From Dehalococcoidia bacterium (lineage in GTDB: Bacteria; Chloroflexota; Dehalococcoidia; SZUA-161), in assembly GCA_014859215.1 (NCBI GenBank), contig JACUUS010000059.1, positions 1 to 12,387 of the forward strand: 12,387 nucleotides of DNA. The letters are read 5' to 3'. The position numbers and the translations under genes were made by a program. Positions 6,086 to 12,387 of this stretch are shown here, piece by piece; positions within the stretch are counted from its first letter, which is position 1; each line of letters begins with the position of its first letter. The notes below the pieces were generated by a model. The model saw nothing but the letters and a program-made list of their open reading frames with translations, had not been told where the DNA came from and made no database searches.

Positions 6086-8100
6086 CCGGCAGCAACGGGT
6101 ACGCCGGTAGAATACTGCGAATAGATCTCACCTCAGGCAAGGTTGGTGACTTGCCGACCTCGGAATACTCTGACAGGTTCCTCGGGGGGCGTGGGATAGC
6201 GGCCAGGATATACTGGGACGAAGTCCCGCCGCAGACGGGGGCCCTCGACCCCGAAAATCGGCTGATCTTTGTTACCGGCCCGCTGGCCGGATTCAGCGGG
6301 CTGGCAGGCTCAAGGTGGCAGGTGAGCGGCAAGGCGCCGGCTATGACGCCGGAGCACTTCTCTTACGCAAACCTGGGCGGTCGGTGGGGAGTCCAGCTCA
6401 AGTTCGCGGGCTTTGACGGGCTCATCGTGCAAGGGCAGGCGGGAAAGCCGGTCTACATCCTGGTCGATGATAGCAGGGTGGAGATAAGGGACGCTTCGCA
6501 CCTGTGGGGCAAGGGCGCTGTCCAAACGCGTGAAATACTGAAAAAAGAGCTGGGCAGCGCGTTCGCAGTAGTGACCTGCGGCCCGGCAGGTGAGAACCTG
6601 GTCAGCTACGCCATCATTCTGGCTGACAACGACGCGAGCGGTTCCAGCGGTTTCGGCGCCGTGATGGGCTCCAAAAACCTGAAGGCAATCGCCGTTCGCG
6701 GAAGCGGCAGGGTGACCGCTGCACATCCGGAGAAGCTCAAGGAACTGAAGGCGTATATCCGCAAGCTTGCCAGCAGGGACATACCGAGACCGACCACCAT
6801 CGGGCAGGCTGGCGGCGACGCGCCGGTCAAGCAGGAGGCCTCCGCTTCAAAGAGCATAGTGGAGATGCATTTCGAGGTGGTGCCCGGACAGACCGCGAGG
6901 CTGGACTTATGTTTCGGCTGCACCGGGCACGGCGGCAGAATAATCGTAGAATCCAGAGACGGCAAGTCCAGGGGAAAGTCCTACTGCGGCTCTTCCCTTT
7001 TCTATATCGGGCGCGCGCAGAAATATTATGGCGAACAGAACGAAGTGCCCTTCTATGCCAACAGGATATGTGACGACTTCGGGATAGACGCTCTCTCGGT
7101 CATGGCAATGATGATGTGGCTTTCACGCTGCAGGCATGCCGGAATCCTGACCGATGAGAATACCGGCATACCCCTGTCAAAGATCGGAAGCTGGGACTAC
7201 ATCGAGGCACTCGTAAAGAAAACAGCCCTGCGGGAAGGCTTCGGAGACGCCCTGGCACAGGGTATAGAAAGAGCCGCGGCCCTGACAGGGGGAGGATCTG
7301 AGGAACTCATCACGGATTTCATGTCAAGAGCAGGGCATCACCTCACCTACTGCCCGCGCATGTTCCCGGCACACGCGATCCTTTACGCTGTGGAGCCCCG
7401 GCAGGCCATCAACCAGCTTCATGAGATGGGCGTGACTCTCTTCCAGTTCGTAAACTGGGTGAGCAAATTCGAAGGGGCGTACCTTTCCACCGACGTTCTT
7501 CGCGAAATAGGCCGCCGTTTCTGGGGCGGCGAGCTTGCTGTGGATTTCTCAACCTATGAGGGCAAGGCCCTGGCCGCGGCAAAGATTCAAGACCGTGAAT
7601 ACGCAAAGGAAAGCCTTATCCTCTGCGATTTTGCCTGGCCGATCCTGCACACGGCCATGGGTGATCACGTGGGAGACCCTACCGTCGAGAACAGGATGCT
7701 TTCGGCTGTCACCGGCAAAGAGGTGGACGAGCAGGGACTCTACAGGATAGGTGAACGTATTTTCAACCTCCAGCGGGCCATACTGGTCAGGGAAGGTCAT
7801 ATCGGCCGCGACCACGACCGGCTTCCTGAAGCAATGTTTACCCTGCCACTGAAAGGCGACGACATGAACCCGGAGTGCATAGGACCGGGCAAGGACGGTG
7901 AAATAGTATCGAGAAAGGGCATGACCGTTGACAGGCAGGAGTTCGAGAAGATGAAGGACGAGTTCTACGCGCTCCGCGGGTGGGACACAGCGACCGGATT
8001 ACAGACAGGGTCCAAACTCGACGAACTGGGGCTTTCTGAAGTCGCGGTCTACCTTGAAGAGAAGCAGCTTCTGGCCCCCGACGACCAAACGGGGAGGTGA
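6082..8100 (+). CDS. Aldehyde:ferredoxin oxidoreductase (AOR) family protein
   Basis: This 672-residue protein starts at ATG 6082 inside the ATGA overlap with the FeS gene, with GGGGG (6070-6074) as ribosome site. Family blocks are FLGGRGIAARI, the GSRWQVSGKAP region, LGGRWGVQLKFAGFDG, CGPAGENLVSYA and FGAVMGSKNLKAIAV in the pterin-binding N-terminal part. AOR enzymes carry a bis-pterin tungsten (or molybdenum) cofactor and a nearby [4Fe-4S] cluster held by C-x2-C-x3-C and a distant Cys. Cys277, Cys280 and the distant Cys515 (ILCDF) are present, but the third position is Gly284 (CFGCTGHGG). It oxidises aldehydes or reduces acids in characterised members, but some subfamilies act on other substrates, so the reaction is not assigned. 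It is translationally coupled to the DmsB-like subunit, its likely redox partner. A related YdhV-like role is possible. Confidence 0.9.
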   Translation: MTGSNGYAGRILRIDLTSGKVGDLPTSEYSDRFLGGRGIAARIYWDEVPPQTGALDPENRLIFVTGPLAGFSGLAGSRWQVSGKAPAMTPEHFSYANLGGRWGVQLKFAGFDGLIVQGQAGKPVYILVDDSRVEIRDASHLWGKGAVQTREILKKELGSAFAVVTCGPAGENLVSYAIILADNDASGSSGFGAVMGSKNLKAIAVRGSGRVTAAHPEKLKELKAYIRKLASRDIPRPTTIGQAGGDAPVKQEASASKSIVEMHFEVVPGQTARLDLCFGCTGHGGRIIVESRDGKSRGKSYCGSSLFYIGRAQKYYGEQNEVPFYANRICDDFGIDALSVMAMMMWLSRCRHAGILTDENTGIPLSKIGSWDYIEALVKKTALREGFGDALAQGIERAAALTGGGSEELITDFMSRAGHHLTYCPRMFPAHAILYAVEPRQAINQLHEMGVTLFQFVNWVSKFEGAYLSTDVLREIGRRFWGGELAVDFSTYEGKALAAAKIQDREYAKESLILCDFAWPILHTAMGDHVGDPTVENRMLSAVTGKEVDEQGLYRIGERIFNLQRAILVREGHIGRDHDRLPEAMFTLPLKGDDMNPECIGPGKDGEIVSRKGMTVDRQEFEKMKDEFYALRGWDTATGLQTGSKLDELGLSEVAVYLEEKQLLAPDDQTGR

Positions 8101-8311
8101 TAGATAAGTCCACGAACACGGTTGGGGTTCCCGGAATCCGGCCTGAACTGAGTCACGGAACTCAGGAAACCAAACGCGCACTCGCACCGCGAATTTGGTC
8201 ATAAGCAGGATAGGTGGAGCATAGCAGAACCCACCACCCGAGTACATCGCAGTCAAATGGTGGGATGCACCCACCCTGTGAGGCTCCCACTTACTTCCGA
8301 GGAGGGGATCG
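8101..8311 (+). promoter_or_regulatory. Leader region with competing hairpins
   Basis: This 211-base gap has no gene. CTGAGT-CACGGA-ACTCAG (8148-8165) forms a 6-bp hairpin. Further on, TGGTGGG (8258-8264) can pair either backward with CCCACCA (8230-8236) or, through GGTGGG, forward with CCCACC (8270-8275). These two structures exclude each other and end about 25 bases before the GGAGGGG ribosome site of the CoA-transferase gene. No T-run follows, so control of translation or a repeat element is more likely than termination. No convincing -35/-10 pair was seen. Confidence 0.35.
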
Positions 8312-9517
8312 ATGCCGGAACAGCCGCTATCTGATATCCGAATTCTTGACCTTACCTGGTACATATCCGGCCCATATTGTACGAAGCTGTTCGCCGACTA
8401 CGGCGCAGATGTGATCAAGGTAGAGAGACCGGGCTGCGGAGATCCGGCCCGCGGGATGGGCCCTTTCTTCCAGGATGACCCCCATCCGGAGAAGAGCGGG
8501 CTTTTTCTTTACCTCAACACAAACAAGAAGGGAATTACCCTCAATCTGAAGAGCGAAACGGGCAAGGCCGCCTTCAAGGAACTTGTGAAGGACGTACACT
8601 TGCTTGTGGAGAACTTCAGCCCGCGGGTGATGCCGGGCCTCGGTCTCGATTACGATACGCTTGCCGGGATTAATCCCCGCCTGGTCATGACATCGATCAC
8701 CAATTTCGGCCAGACAGGCCCCTACCGTGACTTCAAGGCCTCCGAGCTGATTGTACAGGCTATGGGCGGCGCCATGTGCAGCACAGGCGTCGGCGAATGC
8801 GAGCCCGTCAAGAAAGGCATGCATGTGGCGCAGTTCCAGGGAGGGACGGTCGCGGCCGCTGCTTCAATGATAGCCGTTTTCGGCGCGCTCGCACAGGGTA
8901 CGGGTCAGCAGGTCGATGTCTCCCTGATGGAGACGCAGATGGGCGGCGTCGATCGCAGGATGTCCGAAATGCTGGCATTCGAGTACAACAAGGAGCTTAC
9001 CCCCAGGATGGATATTGCCGGGCTTCTCCAGTACCCTTACGGCATATTCCCCTGCAAGGACGGCTATGTCGACGTAGCGGGCGGTTACATGTTCCTTGAC
9101 AGGCTCGAGAAAGTCCTTGAGATGTCTCTGATGGAGCAGTACGGAGGCGTCAACCAGTTCGTACCCGATCGCAGGGAGGAGTTTCTCGGAACCATATGGT
9201 ATCCATGGATCATGGAGCGGACGCGGAGTGAGATCGTCGAGCTATGCCAGAAACACCGCGTATTCAGCGCACCGATAAACACCACGGAAGACCTGCTCAG
9301 GGAACCCCAGTTCCGGGAAAGAGAGTTCTGGGCCGAAGTCGAGCACCCGGTAGTCGGGAAGCTGACTTATCCCGGCAGACCCGCCCTTTCTTCCGGGTTG
9401 CCCTGGAGCTTGAAGAGTCCTGCCCCGACACTGGGGCAGCACAACTCCGAGGTCTACTCCAGGCTAGGGTATACGAAAGCCGACCTTACGAAGCTGCGGG
9501 AAGGAGGCGTGATATAA
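8312..9517 (+). CDS. Family III CoA-transferase (CaiB/BaiF type) lacking the catalytic Asp
   Basis: This 401-residue protein starts at ATG 8312 with GGAGGGG at 8301-8307. Family signatures are the N-terminal ILDLTWYISGPYCTKLFADYGADVIKVE region, LNLK..TGK, ENFSPRVMPGLGLDY, the SITNFGQTGPY loop and GTGQQVDVSLME. Family III enzymes move CoA between acids through an aspartyl-CoA thioester; formyl-CoA transferase uses Asp169 in a D-x3-G motif. The aligned residue here is Gln174 (VAQFQGG), so classical catalysis is not expected from this subunit alone. It overlaps the next CoA-transferase gene by one base, which keeps the Asp. A heteromeric enzyme like succinyl-CoA:(R)-benzylsuccinate CoA-transferase (BbsEF) is a sensible model. 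Racemase/epimerase or lyase activity of the wider family is an alternative. Confidence 0.9.
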   Translation: MPEQPLSDIRILDLTWYISGPYCTKLFADYGADVIKVERPGCGDPARGMGPFFQDDPHPEKSGLFLYLNTNKKGITLNLKSETGKAAFKELVKDVHLLVENFSPRVMPGLGLDYDTLAGINPRLVMTSITNFGQTGPYRDFKASELIVQAMGGAMCSTGVGECEPVKKGMHVAQFQGGTVAAAASMIAVFGALAQGTGQQVDVSLMETQMGGVDRRMSEMLAFEYNKELTPRMDIAGLLQYPYGIFPCKDGYVDVAGGYMFLDRLEKVLEMSLMEQYGGVNQFVPDRREEFLGTIWYPWIMERTRSEIVELCQKHRVFSAPINTTEDLLREPQFREREFWAEVEHPVVGKLTYPGRPALSSGLPWSLKSPAPTLGQHNSEVYSRLGYTKADLTKLREGGVI

Positions 9518-10848
9518 TGCCGAAGCTACCGCTTGAAGGGATCAGGGTACTGGGCATGACCCAGATGTGGGCGGGTCCCACAGCCGAGATGCACCTGTCG
9601 GACTGGGGAGCAGAGGTCATCAAGGTCGAGTCCCTCCATTACCTCGCCGTAGGCACGAGAGGGCCGGGGCCCAGGCATCCCAGGTTCGCCGTTGATGTCG
9701 TCAAAGGCGGTTATGCCGCATATTACAAGGAAGGCTACGACGAGGTCAACGGCAGGCCCTGGAACAGGAGCGTGATGTTCAATGTTCACAGTCGCAACAA
9801 GCGCTCGTGCACGCTGGACCCGATGAAGCCCCTGGGGAGGGAAATGCTCAAGCGGCTTGTGCAGATAAGCGATATTTTCCTGGAGAGCAACCAGCCAAGC
9901 GTGATGGAGAACCTTAATCTCAACTACGAAGTCATCAGCGCGTGGAATCCCAACATCATCATGGCCTCCATGTCAGGCTTCGGCCAGACCGGGCCGATGA
10001 AGTACTACCGTTCGCTGGGCGCTCACCAGGAAGACTTCATGGGGCATACCTATGTAAGAGGTTACATAGACAGGGATGTGACCGCCAATTCCGCGATCTA
10101 TCACGGGGACGAGGCTTCCGGAACCACAGCCGCTTTCGTGCTTGTCATGGCGCTCCATCAGCGAAAAAAGACGGGAAAGGGAATGTTCATAGACCTGGCG
10201 CAGGTGGAAGCGACCATGCCGCAGCTGGGCGACGCTGTGATGGACTTCACCATGAACGAGCGCATAACCGAGAGATTCGGCAACCGGGACAGGCACGGCG
10301 CGGTCCAGGGCTGCTACCGCTGTCTGGGTGAAGACCGATGGATCGCGATTACCATACGTACGGACGAAGAATGGGCGGCATTCTGCCGCGTTATGGGTGA
10401 TCCCGATTGGACGAGAGATGAAAAATTCGCCGATCCGCTCAGCCGTTACCGCAACCATGACGAGCTCGATCAACGTATCCACGAATGGACCAGCCGGCAC
10501 GACCACTTTGCCCTGATGTACATGCTGCAGAACGCCGGGGTAGCGGCAGGTCCGGTCGAGCATCCCGACGATGCCTACAGGGACCCGCAGATGAGAGACA
10601 GGGAGTTCTTCCAGACAGTGACTCATGCTGAATGCGGGACTCACAGCTATCCGGGTTACCAGTACAGGATGTCAAGAACGCCGAACTCGTTCCGGCTTCC
10701 TGCGCCGTGTATGGGCGAGCATAACGAATACGTCTTCAAGACCCTCCTCAAGCTTTCGGATGAGGAGTACGCCGAACTGGAGCGGGACGGGCATGTCGGA
10801 ATGGACCTTGTTCCCGACCTTCAAATCGGCAAGTACAAGGCCGAGTAG
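9517..10848 (+). CDS. Family III CoA-transferase with catalytic Asp
   Basis: This 443-residue protein starts at ATG 9517 inside TAATG, sharing one base with the preceding stop, with AAGGAGG at 9501-9507. An open frame continues upstream to 9244 inside the previous gene, but the ribosome site and family N-terminus (LPLEGIRVLGMTQMWAGP) fix the start. Motifs are GAEVIKVES, LESNQPSVMENLNLNY, SMSGFGQTGP and TGKGMFIDLAQVEA. Asp198 in HGDEASG matches the nucleophilic Asp of formyl-CoA transferase (D-x3-G). It is longer than its neighbour, with extra sequence around residues 45-85 and near 170-190. Its close coupling to a partner without the Asp suggests one heteromeric enzyme that activates an organic acid using an acyl-CoA donor. 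The substrate is unknown. Confidence 0.9.
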   Translation: MPKLPLEGIRVLGMTQMWAGPTAEMHLSDWGAEVIKVESLHYLAVGTRGPGPRHPRFAVDVVKGGYAAYYKEGYDEVNGRPWNRSVMFNVHSRNKRSCTLDPMKPLGREMLKRLVQISDIFLESNQPSVMENLNLNYEVISAWNPNIIMASMSGFGQTGPMKYYRSLGAHQEDFMGHTYVRGYIDRDVTANSAIYHGDEASGTTAAFVLVMALHQRKKTGKGMFIDLAQVEATMPQLGDAVMDFTMNERITERFGNRDRHGAVQGCYRCLGEDRWIAITIRTDEEWAAFCRVMGDPDWTRDEKFADPLSRYRNHDELDQRIHEWTSRHDHFALMYMLQNAGVAAGPVEHPDDAYRDPQMRDREFFQTVTHAECGTHSYPGYQYRMSRTPNSFRLPAPCMGEHNEYVFKTLLKLSDEEYAELERDGHVGMDLVPDLQIGKYKAE

Positions 10849-10881
10849 TCCCGGCGGAAACACAGAAAGGAGTGCTCACAA

Positions 10882-11745
10882 ATGGGAGCAGTGGACGGCA
10901 AGGTAGCGATCGTGACGGGCGGCGGCAGGGGACTGGGAAGATGCCATGCTTTGCTGCTGGCCTCCGAGGGGGCCAGGGTAATGGTCAATGACGCCGGGGC
11001 CGAACTCGACGGTTCAGGCAGGTCCATGGAACCGGCAGACGCAGTTGTCGCTCAGATAAAAGAGGCGGGAGGGCAGGCTGCGGCCAACTACGAGGATGTC
11101 ACCGATTTCCAGGGAGCAAAAAGGCTGGTTGACAGCGCGATATCGACCTTTGGCAAGCTCGACATACTGGTCAACAATGCTGGATTCGTTCGCGACCGCA
11201 TCGTGTTCAATATGCCCGAGGAAGACTGGGACGCGGTGCTAGCCGTGCACCTGAAAGGCACGTTCAACTGCGGCAGGTGGGCGGCGTCCTATTTCAGGGA
11301 GCAAAGCAAGGCCGGGATGCTGGAGAGGGGCCGCATCATCAACACGTCTTCCCATTCGGGCCTGCTGGGCAATGTCGGACAGGGCAACTACGGGGCGGCG
11401 AAGGCCGGCATAGCTTCCCTGACCATGATCTGGGCCATGGAGCTTGCCAGGATCAATGTTACCTGCAACGCAATCGCGCCCATGGCGAGAACGCGAATGA
11501 CGGAGATGACTGTCGGCGTACCGGCTGCCGTAGGCGCTTTTGACGAGTTCGCGCCTGAGAACATCTCCCCTGTGGTAGTCTACCTGGCCAGCGACCAGGC
11601 CCAGGGCGTCACCGGACGGATCATATCGATTCGGGGCGGGAAGCTGGAGCTTTTCCAGCCCTGGCAGATAGGACCTTCAATAGACATCGGGCGCAGGTGG
11701 ACGGTCAGGGAGATAGGCGAGAGGATCAAGGAGCTGGGCTTGTAG
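10882..11745 (+). CDS. Short-chain dehydrogenase/reductase, MFE-2-like 3-hydroxyacyl-CoA dehydrogenase type
   Basis: This 287-residue protein starts at ATG 10882 with AAAGGAG 9-10 bases before it. It is a classical SDR: TGGGRGLG (residues 12-19), Asp37 in VNDAG (suggesting NAD(H)), NNAG (98-101), and the catalytic Ser157, Tyr170 and Lys174 (Y-G-A-A-K). The long insert after VNDAG and the EAGGQAAANYEDV block resemble the (3R)-hydroxyacyl-CoA dehydrogenase domain of multifunctional enzyme 2. It would oxidise a hydroxyacyl-CoA or related alcohol with NAD+. It follows the CoA-transferase pair by 33 bases and is the last gene before a strong terminator, so all three are probably one transcript and act on the same CoA thioester. 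Exact substrate and stereochemistry are not readable. Confidence 0.9.
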   Translation: MGAVDGKVAIVTGGGRGLGRCHALLLASEGARVMVNDAGAELDGSGRSMEPADAVVAQIKEAGGQAAANYEDVTDFQGAKRLVDSAISTFGKLDILVNNAGFVRDRIVFNMPEEDWDAVLAVHLKGTFNCGRWAASYFREQSKAGMLERGRIINTSSHSGLLGNVGQGNYGAAKAGIASLTMIWAMELARINVTCNAIAPMARTRMTEMTVGVPAAVGAFDEFAPENISPVVVYLASDQAQGVTGRIISIRGGKLELFQPWQIGPSIDIGRRWTVREIGERIKELGL

Positions 11746-11761
11746 CCCGTAAGGCTATCCG

Positions 11762-11770
11762 TGCTATGAT
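11762..11770 (+). promoter_or_regulatory. Possible extended -10 promoter element
   Basis: TGCTATGAT has the extended -10 form TGn followed by TATGAT (5/6). No good -35 lies at standard spacing. It would start RNA near 11777, just before the terminator hairpin and about 70 bases before the methyltransferase start. Confidence 0.3.
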
Positions 11771-11786
11771 GAGGCCTGTGCCTCCC

Positions 11787-11814
11787 GGCGGCACCCCGCC
11801 CGGTGCCGCCTTTT
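11787..11814 (+). terminator. Strong Rho-independent terminator
   Basis: GGCGGCACC (11787-11795) pairs perfectly with GGTGCCGCC (11802-11810) around a CCGCCC loop and is followed by TTTT (11811-11814). It ends the CoA-transferase/SDR operon 41 bases after the SDR stop. Confidence 0.88.
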
Positions 11815-11845
11815 CATGAAACGAGGAAAGGATGCAGCCTGAACT

Positions 11846-12387
11846 ATGAATGAAGAACGAGCGATGCAGATATTCTTCGAGATTCACCGCGACCTTCCGC
11901 GCGAAGGGCCGGGCGACGGCCAATGCACCCGGAAAGCGCTTTCAATGGCGGGAAAGCTGCCGGATAAACCGCGAATTATCGATATAGGTTGCGGCCCCGG
12001 CATGCAGACCCTGGACCTTGCCTCAGCCACCGACGGAGTTATCACGGCTGTTGACAACTGGCAGCCCTTCCTCGATCAACTCGAGAAGAAAGCGGCGCAA
12101 GAGGGATTGCAGGACCAAATAAAGACAGTGAACGCGGACATGGCGGCGCTGGACTTCGAGGATGCCTCCTTCGACCTGGTCTGGTCTGAGGGAGCGGCTT
12201 ACATTATGGGCTTCCAGAATGCCCTTCACTCCTGGAAGCGGCTGCTGAAGAAGCCGGGATGTCTGGTGGTATCAGAGATTGCCTGGTTAAGGGACAATCC
12301 GCCGGAAGAGGTCCGCGAATACTTCGCCGCAGAGTACCCTGCCATGCGGGACATCGAGTCCAACCTGGACCTCATTCGAGGAGCCGG
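11846..12387 (+). CDS. Class I SAM-dependent methyltransferase, N-terminal part
   Basis: The frame opens at ATG 11846 and runs off the window after 180 complete codons. The ribosome site is loose (AGGAAAGG 11824-11831, about 14 bases upstream); ATG 11864 is an alternative start. Motif I is IIDIGCGPG (residues 44-52), the acidic residue ending strand 2 is Asp70 (AVDNW), and the post-motif region reads NADMAALDFEDASFDLVWSEGA (95-116), close to UbiE/Methyltransf_11 proteins. The beginning (MQIFFEIHRDLPREGPG) matches a common group of small bacterial methyltransferases. The methyl acceptor is unknown. It sits behind the strong terminator and is probably a separate transcription unit. Confidence 0.88.
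   Translation, partial: MNEERAMQIFFEIHRDLPREGPGDGQCTRKALSMAGKLPDKPRIIDIGCGPGMQTLDLASATDGVITAVDNWQPFLDQLEKKAAQEGLQDQIKTVNADMAALDFEDASFDLVWSEGAAYIMGFQNALHSWKRLLKKPGCLVVSEIAWLRDNPPEEVREYFAAEYPAMRDIESNLDLIRGA

Noticed and set aside
9244..9516. Upstream extension of the second CoA-transferase
   Set aside because: It overlaps the first CoA-transferase in another frame; the AAGGAGG site and family N-terminus place the start at 9517.
1..12387. CRISPR arrays, tRNA or rRNA genes, insertion sequences
   Set aside because: I saw no regularly spaced repeats, no tRNA or rRNA sequence, and no transposase or integrase motif.

Overview
The window is about 58% GC by eye. Nearly all of it reads on the + strand. 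It looks like an accessory metabolic region of an anaerobic bacterium. The content is an aryl-CoA ligase, MoaD-like sulfur carriers, a DMSO-reductase-family molybdo/tungsto-enzyme, a four-cluster ferredoxin-type subunit, an aldehyde:ferredoxin oxidoreductase (AOR) homologue, family III CoA-transferases and an SDR dehydrogenase. This mix is typical of anaerobic Chloroflexota (Dehalococcoidia-like) and some Desulfobacterota. I lean to the former, but no taxonomic marker is present.

Layout. (1) 1-444: C-terminal end of a phenylacetate-CoA ligase (PaaK) family protein. (2) 491-1592: two 90-residue MoaD/ThiS-like proteins with C-terminal Gly-Gly flank an unrecognised 113-residue protein. (3) 1593-2091: about 500 bases with no convincing gene, holding short palindromes and a leftward terminator-like hairpin. 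(4) 2092-3223: a tandem pair of Cys-rich proteins of unknown family. The first carries an in-frame TGA exactly where the second has a cysteine, followed by a hairpin at bacterial-SECIS distance, so it is a candidate selenoprotein. (5) 3255-8100: a good sigma-70-type promoter, then a DmsA-like catalytic subunit, a DmsB-like 4x[4Fe-4S] subunit and an AOR catalytic subunit, tightly packed (12-base gap, then an ATGA overlap). (6) 8101-8311: a leader with competing hairpins. (7) 8312-11745: two family III CoA-transferases joined by a TAATG stop/start overlap and an SDR resembling the dehydrogenase domain of peroxisomal multifunctional enzyme 2, closed by a strong intrinsic terminator at 11787-11814. 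(8) 11846-end: the first 180 codons of a class I SAM-dependent methyltransferase.

How it may work together (inference). The ligase and CoA-transferases would activate a carboxylic acid as a CoA thioester and the SDR would oxidise a hydroxyacyl-CoA. The AOR and DMSOR-like enzymes would perform aldehyde/acid or oxygen-atom redox chemistry, sharing one iron-sulfur electron-transfer subunit, with the MoaD-like proteins supplying sulfur for their pterin cofactor. The substrate cannot be read from the sequence.

The most interesting points are the candidate selenoprotein/Cys paralogue pair; one altered cluster-ligand position in each of the two pterin enzymes (DMSOR Ala12, AOR Gly284); and a CoA-transferase pair in which only one member keeps the catalytic aspartate.
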